A stretch of 64,000 bases of DNA, from assembly GCF_000389635.1 (NCBI RefSeq), contig NC_021182.1, forward strand, positions 4,629,925 to 4,693,924, given 5' to 3'. Below the pieces are notes generated by a model, which was not told the DNA's origin, searched no databases, and saw only the letters and a program-made list of their open reading frames with translations. Each line of letters begins with the position of its first letter. The first letter of the stretch is position 1. This stretch comes from Clostridium pasteurianum BC1. Its GTDB lineage: Bacteria; Bacillota; Clostridia; Clostridiales; Clostridiaceae. Positions 27,838-37,094 of the stretch are shown piece by piece. Both the position numbers and the translations under genes were made by a program.

Positions 27838-27872
27838 AAGTTCATGGTAAATCATGAGCTTTTTTGTTTTTT
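27838..27872 (+). terminator. Second hairpin behind the 29-codon gene
   Basis: AAGTTCATG/CATGAGCTT stem with a short loop followed by TTTTTTGTTTTTT. A second terminator 60 bases after the first. Confidence 0.75.
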
Positions 27873-27917
27873 CTAAATTATTTTCTAAAAATAGTTTATA
27901 GATATACAAATATTTAT

Positions 27918-27945
27918 TTGACTCCATATTTCTTTTTAATATAAA
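27918..27945 (+). promoter_or_regulatory. Promoter of the ABC exporter operon
   Basis: TTGACT at 27918-27923, 16-base spacer, TATAAA at 27940-27945, about 40 bases before the GTG start. Confidence 0.6.
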
Positions 27946-27984
27946 TCATACAAAATAATAAACGCATAAAGGGGGCTTCATTAA

Positions 27985-29721
27985 GTGAAAAGAGTACTAA
28001 AATATCTATCAAAATATCATTTTCTCATATTAATACCATCTACAGCAATGCTTTTAGGTATTGGACTGGATATGCTAAATCCATATTTAGTGCAGATAAT
28101 GATAGATAAAGTAATAATACTAAAAAAATACGAACTACTAACTAAACTCCTTATTTATATAGGTCTTATATCCACATTAAGAGCTATTCTTGGCTATGTA
28201 AAAGAATATTGTTTTGATTATATGTCTACTAAAGTAACTACAGATATAAAAAAAGATTTATTTGATCACATTCAAAATCTTTCCTTTAGCTATTTTGATA
28301 GTATGAATACAGGAGAACTCATGTCAAGAATAGGAGAAGATGTAGAAAATGTATGGAAGGCTTTAGGCTTTGCCATAAATTTGATAATAGAAAATCTTTT
28401 ATACTTTATTATTGCTTCTGTAATACTTTTTAAATTAAATTGGATACTTGCAATTATATGTCTAACTACTATGCCTCTATTAATCTATATAACTGCTAAA
28501 TTAAAAAATGAAACTGTATCTCAATTTGACAAAATAAGTGATCAAATAGCTATACTAAATACTACAGCGCAAGAAAATATTGCAGGAGTCAGATTAGTAA
28601 AAGCTTTTGCCCGAGAAAAATATGAAATACTAAAATTTTTAAAACTAAATAAAACTAATTATGATTTAAATATGGGAGTAAATTATATATGGAGTAAATA
28701 CAATCCTCTGCAAGACTTCTTAGGCAATATATCAACTGTATTAGTTGTATGCGCTGGTGGTATACTGGTTATAAAGGGCAATATGAGTATAGGTACCTTA
28801 GTTGCCTTTAACAGCTATGTCTGGATGCTAATATGGCCAATAAGAATGATTGGTACTTTTACAAATGTTATATCTCAGAGTTCCGCCTCTGCAAAAAAAA
28901 TAGATGCAATATTTAATATAAAACCACAGATAGTAAGCCCTAAAAATTCCATTTCATTAAATAATATTAAAGGAGATATAGAATTTAAAAATGTATCCTT
29001 TAAATATAATAGTGAAACTGTTTTAAATAATATTAGCTTAAAAATTCCAGCTAAGAGCACTGTAGCTATAATGGGTACTACTGGTTCTGGTAAATCTTCT
29101 CTAATAAACCTTATAGGAAGATATTATGATGTTGCTTCAGGAAGTGTATTAATAGATGGAGTAGATGTTAGAAATCTTGATACAGAGCTCTTAAGAAGTC
29201 AGATGTCTATAGTGCCGCAGGATGTATTCCTATTTTCAGACACCATTGCAAATAATGTAAAATTTAGCAATGCAGATGCTTCTTATAACGAGATTATAAA
29301 AGCTTGCAGTGATTCCTGTGCATTAAATTTTATAAAAAAACTTGAAAATGGCTTTGATACAGTTATTGGTGAAAGAGGTATGGGCCTTTCCGGAGGTCAA
29401 AAGCAAAGACTTGCCATAGCTAGAGCCCTTGTTAAAAAATCAAAAATATTAATTTTGGATGATTCTACTTCCGCTTTGGATATGGACACAGAATACAATC
29501 TTCTAAAAAATCTATATCATAGACCTGAAAAAATGACTACTTTTATAATTGCTCATAGAATATCAGCCGTAAAAAATGCAGATATTATTGTATTTTTAGA
29601 TAATGGTTCCATAATAGAAATTGGAACTCATTCAGAATTACTTAAGAAAAAAGGTTATTACTATGATATCTATTGTGAACAATTTAAATCTTTAGATGAA
29701 AATGAAACTGAGGTGATATAA
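27985..29721 (+). CDS. Heterodimeric ABC exporter subunit 1 (degenerate-site half)
   Basis: 578 aa: six membrane helices (residues 1 to about 305) and one nucleotide-binding domain. Walker A GTTGSGKSS, signature LSGGQ, H-loop IIAHRISAV. Walker B reads LILDDSTSALD: the catalytic Glu is replaced by Asp. GTG start with GGGGG upstream. Overlaps the next gene by one base (TAATG). The family is the BmrC/LmrC type: drug, lipid or peptide export, substrate unknown. Confidence 0.92.
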   Translation: MKRVLKYLSKYHFLILIPSTAMLLGIGLDMLNPYLVQIMIDKVIILKKYELLTKLLIYIGLISTLRAILGYVKEYCFDYMSTKVTTDIKKDLFDHIQNLSFSYFDSMNTGELMSRIGEDVENVWKALGFAINLIIENLLYFIIASVILFKLNWILAIICLTTMPLLIYITAKLKNETVSQFDKISDQIAILNTTAQENIAGVRLVKAFAREKYEILKFLKLNKTNYDLNMGVNYIWSKYNPLQDFLGNISTVLVVCAGGILVIKGNMSIGTLVAFNSYVWMLIWPIRMIGTFTNVISQSSASAKKIDAIFNIKPQIVSPKNSISLNNIKGDIEFKNVSFKYNSETVLNNISLKIPAKSTVAIMGTTGSGKSSLINLIGRYYDVASGSVLIDGVDVRNLDTELLRSQMSIVPQDVFLFSDTIANNVKFSNADASYNEIIKACSDSCALNFIKKLENGFDTVIGERGMGLSGGQKQRLAIARALVKKSKILILDDSTSALDMDTEYNLLKNLYHRPEKMTTFIIAHRISAVKNADIIVFLDNGSIIEIGTHSELLKKKGYYYDIYCEQFKSLDENETEVI

Positions 29722-31505
29722 TGGCTAAAAATTCAGTAAGACAGGATGAAAATACAAATAGTATTTCCAATAAAGATTTGATATTTAGATTATTTGATTA
29801 TTTAAAGCCCTATAAATTAAAAGTATTTTTTATATTAGTACTTTTAATTTATGTTATGATATGCGGTCTTTTAAATCCATATTTAATGAAATTGGCTATT
29901 GATAAATATATTTCACAAAAAAACTTACAAGGTCTTGTTATTATAGCCATAGTGATGTTTATATTAAATTTTTTATCAATGATTGCTTCAGCTGCCAGCA
30001 TACGTATGATGGCTAAGGTTACAAATACGGTATTACTGGAAATAAGACAACAGCTTTATAAACATATTCAAAAGTTATCTTTTTCATTTTTCGACAACAG
30101 GCCTGTTGGAAAAATTTTAGCTAGAGTAATCGGCGATGTCAACTCTCTACAAGAGTTGTTTTCTACTAGTATAACAAGTTTTATACCTGAAATATTAACT
30201 CTTATATGCGTAACCTTTATAATGTTTTATATGAATTTTCAACTAGCTCTAGTTTCCATATTAGTGCTGCCATTTTTAGCTATTACCCTCTTTTCTATAG
30301 AGACAATTTCTAGAAAAAGATGGCAAATTTATCGAAAAAAAAGATCAAATTTAAATGCCTATACTCATGAAGATTTTTCAGGTATAAGAGTAATTAAAGG
30401 TTTTGCAGAAGAAGAGAAAACTTCATCAAATTTTTTATTATTTACAAAAGACATGATGAATTCCTTTGTAAAAGCTGTAAGATTAAATGACTCCTTTTGG
30501 CCAATAGTTACTCTTTCCTCCGGTGTAGGTACTGTACTAGTTTTTGGCTATGGAGTTTCTCTTATTAAATGGGGCAGTATGACTATTGGAACTATGGTTG
30601 CCTTTATTTCTTATGTAAGTATGTTTTGGCGACCTATTATAAATATAAGTAACTTTTACAACACTCTTATTACCAACTTTGCCGCTGGTGAAAGAATATT
30701 TGAAATTCTTGATATTGAGCCAGATATAATTGATATTAAAAATCATATTATGCCTAAGATAAAAGGTACTGTGCAATTTAAAAATTTAACTTTTTCTTAC
30801 GATAATCATACTAATACTCTAAACAACATCAACTTCAAAATAAATCCTGGGGAAACGATAGCTTTAGTTGGATCTACTGGTTCTGGTAAAACTACAATAG
30901 TAAATCTCATAAGCAGATTTTATGACGCTACCAAAGGTGAAGTATTAATTGATGGTAAAGATGTTAAGAATTTTACTATAGAATCTCTAAGATCCCAGAT
31001 GGGAATAATGCTTCAAGACACTTTCCTATTTTCTTCTACTATAAGAGAAAATATAAGATATGGAAAGCTTGATGCTACTGATGAAGAAGTTATAGCTGCT
31101 GCAAAATCAGCTAATGCTCATAATTTTATTATAAATCTTGAAAAAGGCTATGATACAGAAGTTAATGAAAGAGGTTCTAGACTTTCAGTTGGACAAAGAC
31201 AGCTTATATCCTTTGCAAGAGCACTTCTTGCAAATCCAAGGATATTAATTCTTGATGAGGCTACCTCTAATATAGATACTTATACAGAAAAGCTTGTGCA
31301 AGAGGGAATACAGAAATTGCTAATTGGAAGGACTTCTTTTGTAATAGCTCATAGACTTTCTACTATTAGAAACGCTGATAAAATTATGGTTATAGATAAT
31401 GGCAATATAGCTGAAGCTGGAACTCATAAAGAGCTAATGAAATTAAAAGGATTATATCATGACTTATTTATGTCACAATATAAATTTCTTAATGAAGCTA
31501 ATTAG
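29721..31505 (+). CDS. Heterodimeric ABC exporter subunit 2 (consensus-site half)
   Basis: 594 aa: six membrane helices (about 30-330), then a nucleotide-binding domain with Walker A GSTGSGKTT, Walker B LILDEATSNID (catalytic Glu present), H-loop VIAHRLSTI. The signature is LSVGQ instead of LSGGQ. It pairs with subunit 1 so that the LSGGQ of subunit 1 faces this complete Walker site, while its own altered signature faces the Asp-containing site. BmrD/LmrD type. Confidence 0.92.
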   Translation: MAKNSVRQDENTNSISNKDLIFRLFDYLKPYKLKVFFILVLLIYVMICGLLNPYLMKLAIDKYISQKNLQGLVIIAIVMFILNFLSMIASAASIRMMAKVTNTVLLEIRQQLYKHIQKLSFSFFDNRPVGKILARVIGDVNSLQELFSTSITSFIPEILTLICVTFIMFYMNFQLALVSILVLPFLAITLFSIETISRKRWQIYRKKRSNLNAYTHEDFSGIRVIKGFAEEEKTSSNFLLFTKDMMNSFVKAVRLNDSFWPIVTLSSGVGTVLVFGYGVSLIKWGSMTIGTMVAFISYVSMFWRPIINISNFYNTLITNFAAGERIFEILDIEPDIIDIKNHIMPKIKGTVQFKNLTFSYDNHTNTLNNINFKINPGETIALVGSTGSGKTTIVNLISRFYDATKGEVLIDGKDVKNFTIESLRSQMGIMLQDTFLFSSTIRENIRYGKLDATDEEVIAAAKSANAHNFIINLEKGYDTEVNERGSRLSVGQRQLISFARALLANPRILILDEATSNIDTYTEKLVQEGIQKLLIGRTSFVIAHRLSTIRNADKIMVIDNGNIAEAGTHKELMKLKGLYHDLFMSQYKFLNEAN

Positions 31506-31555
31506 TTATGTAAGAATAAATAGCAAAACAAATATTCTAGTTACTTGAAAATGAC

Positions 31556-31596
31556 TTAATAAGGTTAACTATATGTGTTAGCCTTATTTTTTATAA
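31556..31596 (+). terminator. Terminator of the ABC exporter operon
   Basis: AATAAGG-TAAC pairs with GTTA-CCTTATT, followed by TTTTTATAATTTT. Confidence 0.82.
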
Positions 31597-31675
31597 TTTT
31601 ATGTGTAAAATTATAAAAATTAGGCAAAATATAATAGAATACAAAAAGTCTATTTTTATCATGGGAGTGATTAAC

Positions 31676-31996
31676 ATGAGAAATTTTATTATTTCAGCAG
31701 GCATGGATTTAGTCCTAATACTTATATCATATTTTTTATTTAGAGGTATTATTAGTGGACCTACTCGTCATAGATTTTATGAAAAATTCATGAGCTCTTT
31801 TGCAAAGTTTGTTATTTATATATTTGTAGCTTCAATATTAATTACTGGTATAACCGCTCTAATTGTATATAAAACCAGATACGTAGTATATATTAATATC
31901 ATTGCACCAGCACTGGTTTCTATACTTATAGGCTTTATAGTGTCTGTGGTTCCTACAAAGGGTGCTGGGGATAAAAGACATAAATCTTCACATTAG
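31676..31996 (+). CDS. Membrane protein of unknown function, 106 aa
   Basis: Three likely membrane helices (residues about 3-24, 42-66, 71-94), short loops, and a basic C-terminus (KGAGDKRHKSSH). No family recognised. The frame is open from 31601, but GGGAG stands 7 bases before the ATG at 31676, and the N-terminus from there begins directly with a helix. Monocistronic: terminators on both sides. Confidence 0.7.
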   Translation: MRNFIISAGMDLVLILISYFLFRGIISGPTRHRFYEKFMSSFAKFVIYIFVASILITGITALIVYKTRYVVYINIIAPALVSILIGFIVSVVPTKGAGDKRHKSSH

Positions 31997-32052
31997 TTTT
32001 AAACATATGAGATTTTTACCAACAAAAAATTCATAATATTTCAGCAATATAG

Positions 32053-32099
32053 AAATAGGAGTCAATAATAAATATGTATTTATTATTGACTCCTATTTT
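32053..32099. terminator. Bidirectional terminator
   Basis: A perfect 21-bp stem (AATAGGAGTCAATAATAAATA and its complement) with a 2-base loop. It serves the membrane protein gene on the left and the ABC-2 permease gene on the right. Confidence 0.85.
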
Positions 32100-32125
32100 C
32101 ACCCATAAATTCTATCTAGAATACA

Positions 32126-32905
32126 CTATAAGTCCACTTTATTCTCTACTATATAGCAAGTTAAAAATAAAAACACCCAAAATAATATAAATTGAAATAT
32201 AGATGTTGATATATTTATTGGTACTCCATTCATTATAGTAGTATTACTTTGAAAATTAATTATACTTGTTGAAAAATTTCCATTGATAAAATCAACTAAA
32301 ACAGTCTGAGGGAACAAATGTTGAAGTCCATCCGCTGCAAGTCCAGTTATTATTGATATCCCTATGAATACTATAAAAGCTGCAAATTTTCCTCCCCTTT
32401 TTTTGGTTATGGCCATTCTTGTCAAAGATATTGAAAAATATATATTAACAAGCAGACTAACAGATAATATGCACATTCCTATTAAGCTTGTAAGAAATAT
32501 TTTCGTTATAAAGGGCATTATCGCTATATTAATAATTTGCATATTTATATCAGCAGAAGTCAATATAAAATGAACTACAAATAAACCTGTTATAATTCCA
32601 ATTATTATATATGCAATAAGAGATACTATAATCTTGGATCCTACTATTGCATAACCTTTTTGGGGCAATATGTAGGTTAGATATCCTTTATCTTCATATA
32701 AATCCTGACTAAACAAACCTATACACCATACTAATAGTACCACTGATACTAGTCCTGCTATAAAAACAGACATAGCAACCAGCCCTGCATCAGGCCAAAT
32801 TCCTCTTCTGCTCATAAGGGCTAAATTTAAAATTACAGCAATTGCAACCAGTATTCCAAAGGCCTTATATTTTCCTATAAGTTCATATTTAATAAGCTTC
32901 AACAT
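32126..32905 (-). CDS. ABC-2-type transporter permease
   Basis: 259 aa with six to seven hydrophobic helices, no nucleotide-binding motif. It overlaps the ATPase gene by one base (TAATG) and has GGGAGG inside the ATPase end. With the GntR regulator it forms a YtrA-type unit, often used for antibiotic or cell-wall stress resistance in Firmicutes. Substrate unknown. Confidence 0.8.
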   Translation of the reverse strand: MLKLIKYELIGKYKAFGILVAIAVILNLALMSRRGIWPDAGLVAMSVFIAGLVSVVLLVWCIGLFSQDLYEDKGYLTYILPQKGYAIVGSKIIVSLIAYIIIGIITGLFVVHFILTSADINMQIINIAIMPFITKIFLTSLIGMCILSVSLLVNIYFSISLTRMAITKKRGGKFAAFIVFIGISIITGLAADGLQHLFPQTVLVDFINGNFSTSIINFQSNTTIMNGVPINISTSIFQFILFWVFLFLTCYIVENKVDL

Positions 32906-33600
32906 TATTGAAATACCTCCCTGTACAATTCATCTATAGATTTATTTTTCTCTACCCTAAGTTCTTCTGCATTACCTTGTAGTATAATTCTGCCTTCTGA
33001 AATAAAAGCTACATCATCAAATAATCTTTCAATGTCATTTACCAGATGCGTTGTTACAAGCATGGAGGAATCCTCTCTGTAATTATCCAGAATTGCATTC
33101 AGTATCTTTTCTCTCGCAGTAGGGTCAACCCCCCCTAAAGGTTCATCTAAAATATAAAGCTTTGCCTTTCTGGCAAGAGTAAGGGAAAGATTTAACTTTT
33201 CCAGCATACCCTTAGAAAGTGCTGTTACCCTGTCATTTTCATCTAAAGTCATAAACTTCAGAAGTTCCTTACATTTATTTTCATCAAAATCCTTAAACAT
33301 ATCTTTATAAAACTTTACTGCATCCTTAATTTTCATCCATTTATAAAGATAATTTACATCAGGTAAATATGAAACTACTGATTTTGTATATACTCCCGGG
33401 TTCTGTCCATCAATTTTTATTTCTCCTGAACTATGTCTTAAGACTCCAGCTGCAATTTTTATAAAAGTAGTTTTGCCACTGCCATTTGGACCTAAAAGTC
33501 CAACTATTCTTCCCAATGGTATTTCTAAATTTAGTCCATTCAAACCTTTCTTTCTAAAATAAGCTTTTGTAAGATTTGACGCCTTAAGTATTGGCTCCAT
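32905..33600 (-). CDS. ABC transporter ATP-binding protein
   Basis: 231 aa. Walker A GPNGSGKTT, signature-like ALSKGMLEKLNLSLTLA (LSKGM in place of LSGGQ, usual in the CcmA/YtrB-like branch), Walker B LYILDEPLGGVD, H-loop TTHLV. The frame also opens at a GTG (33609), but AAGGGA lies 10 bases before the ATG at 33600. Translationally coupled with the GntR gene (2 bases) and the permease (overlap). Confidence 0.9.
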   Translation of the reverse strand: MEPILKASNLTKAYFRKKGLNGLNLEIPLGRIVGLLGPNGSGKTTFIKIAAGVLRHSSGEIKIDGQNPGVYTKSVVSYLPDVNYLYKWMKIKDAVKFYKDMFKDFDENKCKELLKFMTLDENDRVTALSKGMLEKLNLSLTLARKAKLYILDEPLGGVDPTAREKILNAILDNYREDSSMLVTTHLVNDIERLFDDVAFISEGRIILQGNAEELRVEKNKSIDELYREVFQ

Positions 33601-33602
33601 AT

Positions 33603-33965
33603 TTAGCACTTCCCTTCTAATTTTTTACTCAAAATACCAAGTATTTCTTGAGGCTTATACCCCAATTTTGACATACCTTGAATAAAAGCATTTATGAAAT
33701 CATCGGCCATTTCACTTTTTAATACTTTTATCTTTTCCTCATCCTCTGTGATATATCTTCCTAGTCCTCTTTGACTATGAGCTACATTTTCTCTTTCCAG
33801 CTCTTGATAAGCTCTTTGAACTGTATTAGGATTTACTTTTATTTGTTCAGCTAATTCTCTAACAGATGGAAGCTTCTCTCCCTTTTTCAGTTCTTCTGTA
33901 ATGATTTTCTCTTTTATATAGTTCATTATTTGTATATATATTGGAATATTTTCATCAAATTTCAT
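33603..33965 (-). CDS. GntR-family regulator, YtrA subfamily
   Basis: 120 aa. A winged-helix domain (IPIYIQIMNYIKEKIITEEL, LPSVRELAEQIKVNPNTVQRAYQELE) and a short helical C-terminus without an effector domain, as in YtrA. It most likely represses its own operon. GGAGGTG before the ATG. Confidence 0.9.
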   Translation of the reverse strand: MKFDENIPIYIQIMNYIKEKIITEELKKGEKLPSVRELAEQIKVNPNTVQRAYQELERENVAHSQRGLGRYITEDEEKIKVLKSEMADDFINAFIQGMSKLGYKPQEILGILSKKLEGKC

Positions 33966-33999
33966 TGTATCACCTCCAATTAACTACTGTTATACTTAC

Positions 34000-34028
34000 A
34001 TAATACACTCAATGAAATCATTTGTAAA
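34000..34028 (-). promoter_or_regulatory. Promoter of the GntR-ABC operon
   Basis: Minus strand: TTTACA (34028-34023), 17-base spacer, TATTAT (34005-34000). An imperfect palindrome (33988-34007, TGT...ACA) overlaps the -10 and could be the GntR operator. Confidence 0.55.
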
Positions 34029-34107
34029 TACTTATTTTAACTTTCATTTGCAATAATAGAAGACGGCGAACTAACTTAAAGGTTTCTGTCCATTAATGAG
34101 TGAAAGC

Positions 34108-34138
34108 TTTTTTCGCAGCATAGCGGAGAAAAAGCATC
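34108..34138. other. Hairpin in the GntR/tRNA-Pro intergenic region
   Basis: GCTTTTTTCGC and GCGGAGAAAAAGC can form a stem around AGCATA. No gene owner is clear. It may be a relic or a terminator read from the right. Confidence 0.35.
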
Positions 34139-34205
34139 CTTTTAAAGTTTATCTTAAATTTTCCTTGCTTTTTTATAATCATTTGTATATAATAATACAT
34201 GTTGC

Positions 34206-34281
34206 CGGGGTGTGGCGCAGATGGGAGCGCGCGTGGTTTGGGACCATGAGGTCGCAGGTTCAATCCCTGTCACCCCGACCA
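34206..34281 (+). tRNA. tRNA-Pro (UGG)
   Basis: 76 bases with encoded CCA. Acceptor CGGGGTG/CACCCCG, anticodon loop TTTGGGA (anticodon TGG), T-loop GGTTCAATCCC. Single gene with its own terminator. Confidence 0.95.
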
Positions 34282-34297
34282 AAAGATAATTTATAGT

Positions 34298-34330
34298 AAA
34301 AAGTCGATTGCAGTTGCAATCGACTTTTTG
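34298..34330 (+). terminator. Terminator of tRNA-Pro
   Basis: AAAAAGTCGATTGCA/TGCAATCGACTTTTT, a long perfect stem ending in five T. Confidence 0.9.
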
Positions 34331-34692
34331 ATTGTGTATATTATAATTTTAATAGTCATATTCTTATACGCGGCAATCTATTAAAAAAATCTTATACATA
34401 TGGTAAAATCGTAATAAACACATAAAACACAGCATTTATTTACCAAAATTGCTAAAACAATTGATATCTTGATGTAAGTCCATATATAATTAATATATAG
34501 AAAGGTATCTTTGCAACTTGTAAAACGGTGTGATAAGTATACAATATAAAGAGCAGGGTTAAAATATAGTTATTAGGCATATGAAGAAATAACACTTTAA
34601 ATATGTAATTATTCCATCTTACAGTTAGTTATCTATTTATTTTTTTCAACATAATGCCATATCCACTTAACAATTATAAGGAGTTGATTAGA
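34331..34692 (+). other. Leader region of the hydrogenase gene
   Basis: About 360 AT-rich bases. No gene seen. No clear consensus promoter or riboswitch could be recognised by eye. Confidence 0.4.
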
Positions 34693-36045
34693 ATGAAATC
34701 AGAATATAATAATTTATTCAAAGCTTTAGTAGAGGCTTATTACAAGAATGAATTTGAAGTTTTCATAAAAAAAATACTTTCAGACCCTTCCATTAATAAA
34801 GAAGAACTTTCCAATATTATATCTTCTTTCTGTGGTGTGGAATTAAAATACACTAATAATGACGATTACATAGACGATTTAAAAAAAGCTATTAAAAACT
34901 ACAAATCCGATCATAAAATTGTCAGTAAGATTAGAGACTGTTCAATAGACTGTGCTGATGAAAATGGTCAGACTTCTTGCCAAAAATCTTGTCCTTTTGA
35001 TGCTATTTTAATTGATAAGGAAAATAAAACTTCCTATATTGAAAAAGACCTTTGTACTGATTGCGGTTTCTGCGTAGAAGGTTGCCCAAATGGTTCTATT
35101 TTAGACAAAGTTGAATTTATACCTTTAGCAAATCTCTTAAAAGAAAAACACCCTGTCATAGCTGCCGTGGCCCCTGCCATAACAGGACAATTTGGAGATG
35201 ATGTTAATGTAGACCAATTGAGAACTGCCTTTAAAAAAATTGGCTTTGCAGACATGATAGAAGTAGCCTTCTTTGCAGATATGCTAACTTTAAAAGAAGC
35301 TTGTGAATTTAATGCTCATGTTAAATCCAAGGATGATCTTATGATTACTTCCTGCTGCTGTCCTATGTGGGTTGGAATGTTAAAAAGAGTTTACAAGGAC
35401 ATGGTGAAATATGTTTCTCCTTCAGTGTCTCCTATGATAGCCGCTGGTAGAGTTATCAAAGAACTCAATAGTGATTGCAAAGTAGTTTTCATAGGACCCT
35501 GCATAGCCAAAAAGGCTGAAAGTAAAAATCAAGATATCTTAGGTGATATTGATTTTGTTTTAACCTTTGCCGAAGTTAAAGATATATTTGAATCCTTAAA
35601 CATAAATCCTGCGGAATTACCAGAAGACCCTTCTACAGATTATGCATCCCGTGAAGGAAGGCTATATGCACGTACTGGTGGAGTTTCTATTTCAGTAAAT
35701 GAAGCCGTAGCAAGATTGTTTCCTGAGAAAAAAGATTTATTTAAAAGCATACAGGCAAACGGAGTTAAGGAATGTAAAGAAATATTAGAAAAGGCGCAAA
35801 AGGGTGAAATCCACGCAAATTTCATAGAGGGTATGGGCTGCATTGGTGGCTGTGTTGGTGGTCCAAAAGCTCTTATTCCAAAGGAAAAAGGTAGAGAAAA
35901 AGTCAATGAATTTGCGGAAAATTCAAATGTAAAAATTTCATTGGAAAGTGACCAAATGAAGAAGATCTTAAGTAAACTAAATATAACTTCTGCAAAGGAT
36001 TTTATGGATGAAGATAAAATAAAAATATTTGAAAGAAAATTCTAA
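34693..36045 (+). CDS. Monomeric [FeFe] hydrogenase-like protein
   Basis: 450 aa. Two 4Fe-4S sites at about residues 90-145 (cysteines in CSIDCADENGQTSCQKSCP and CTDCGFCVEGCP), then the H-cluster domain with L1 TSCCCPMW, L2 IGPCIAKKAE and L3 EGMGCIGGCVGGPK. These differ from the classical TSCCP, MPC and MACPGGCxGGGGQ motifs and resemble the group B (C. pasteurianum CpIII-like) hydrogenases. Predicted soluble, working with ferredoxin in H2 production or uptake. The frame opens at 34654, but AAGGAG lies 9 bases before the ATG at 34693. Confidence 0.88.
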   Translation: MKSEYNNLFKALVEAYYKNEFEVFIKKILSDPSINKEELSNIISSFCGVELKYTNNDDYIDDLKKAIKNYKSDHKIVSKIRDCSIDCADENGQTSCQKSCPFDAILIDKENKTSYIEKDLCTDCGFCVEGCPNGSILDKVEFIPLANLLKEKHPVIAAVAPAITGQFGDDVNVDQLRTAFKKIGFADMIEVAFFADMLTLKEACEFNAHVKSKDDLMITSCCCPMWVGMLKRVYKDMVKYVSPSVSPMIAAGRVIKELNSDCKVVFIGPCIAKKAESKNQDILGDIDFVLTFAEVKDIFESLNINPAELPEDPSTDYASREGRLYARTGGVSISVNEAVARLFPEKKDLFKSIQANGVKECKEILEKAQKGEIHANFIEGMGCIGGCVGGPKALIPKEKGREKVNEFAENSNVKISLESDQMKKILSKLNITSAKDFMDEDKIKIFERKF

Positions 36046-36087
36046 TATTTATAAATTATACTTTACAAATATCAACAATAACTATTA

Positions 36088-36322
36088 ATTCATGTAAAAT
36101 AAGTTAGGAAAATAAATTTTAACTTATTTTACATGAATTATTTAAGGACATGCCTCTATTCTCTCCCACTAAAGAACAAACAAAATAAATTTGTTCTATT
36201 TACTTTATTGCAAATAGATTATTATATCAGATATTATCTCTAAAATCAGCTATATATTTTTATGTATAAATATGATAATATCTAAATGATAAAGTGCTGA
36301 AATCTTTATTTACAGCACTTTT
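36088..36322 (+). other. Series of hairpins behind the hydrogenase gene
   Basis: Four inverted repeats in a row: 36088-36139 (about 19 bp, TTCATGTAAAATAAGTTA type, likely hydrogenase terminator), about 36172-36196 (AGAACAAA/TTTGTTCT), AGATATTATC/GATAATATCT (about 36230-36285) and 36291-36322 (AAAGTGCTG/CAGCACTTTT with T-run, a good terminator). The last terminator has no gene of its own. Confidence 0.6.
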
Positions 36323-36437
36323 GCCATTTAAGTTTAAAATTTAACATAATGTTAAAGAAGATTAAACATTTATATTATAAAATAAATGTACAAATTCATT
36401 AAATATTCATAATATATTTTATAGGGTGGTGAGATTT

Positions 36438-36956
36438 ATGAATGCTTTTTTAGATCGTATTCAAAGAAAAGATGCCTCCATACTGATGATTTTTAATAAT
36501 TCAATAAAATGTAAACTACTAGATATATTAATGCCTATAATTACTTATATTGGTTCTGCCATATTTGGTATCATATTTTGTATTATATCCTTTTTTTATT
36601 TTAAAACTAAAATTTTAAGTATAGAAACCGCTACTGCACTTATAGTAAGTTCTTTAATTGCCAGATTTATAAAAGTTCATGTAAGCAGAATAAGGCCTTA
36701 TATAACTTTAAAAAACTTATACACCCGTAAAATAGGAATAGATAATTATTCCTTTCCTTCAGGTCATACAACCGCTGCTTTTTCAATTGGAGTTATGCTA
36801 GCCTTGAGTATACCAAGTATTGCTTTCTTTAGTATACTAACTGCCGCCGCTGTTGGAGTTTCAAGAATGTATCTAGGAGTTCATTATCCTACAGATGTCT
36901 TCGTAGGAATGTTACTGGGTACTATTACTTCTCTGTCTATATATTTTTTAATTTAA
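36438..36956 (+). CDS. PAP2-family membrane phosphatase
   Basis: 172 aa, five to six membrane helices. The three phosphatase signatures are present: KVHVSRIRP, PSGHT and SRMYLGVHYPTD. These enzymes hydrolyse lipid phosphates such as undecaprenyl pyrophosphate on the outer face of the membrane. Specific substrate not decidable. A GGTGGTGAG stands before the ATG at 36438; the frame opens at a GTG 12 bases earlier. Confidence 0.88.
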   Translation: MNAFLDRIQRKDASILMIFNNSIKCKLLDILMPIITYIGSAIFGIIFCIISFFYFKTKILSIETATALIVSSLIARFIKVHVSRIRPYITLKNLYTRKIGIDNYSFPSGHTTAAFSIGVMLALSIPSIAFFSILTAAAVGVSRMYLGVHYPTDVFVGMLLGTITSLSIYFLI

Positions 36957-36973
36957 TTTGTGAATACATTTTG

Positions 36974-37022
36974 ATAGATGCTTATTAAAAAATGTAATTC
37001 TTTCTTAATAAGCATCTATTTT
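36974..37022 (+). terminator. Terminator of the PAP2 gene
   Basis: TAGATGCTTATTAA/TTAATAAGCATCTA stem followed by TTTTC. Confidence 0.82.
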
Positions 37023-37094
37023 CAATCCCTCCAACTAACTTTTCTTTATATTATAAAAATTTCATGCTATACTTTTGAAGAGGTGATATATATT

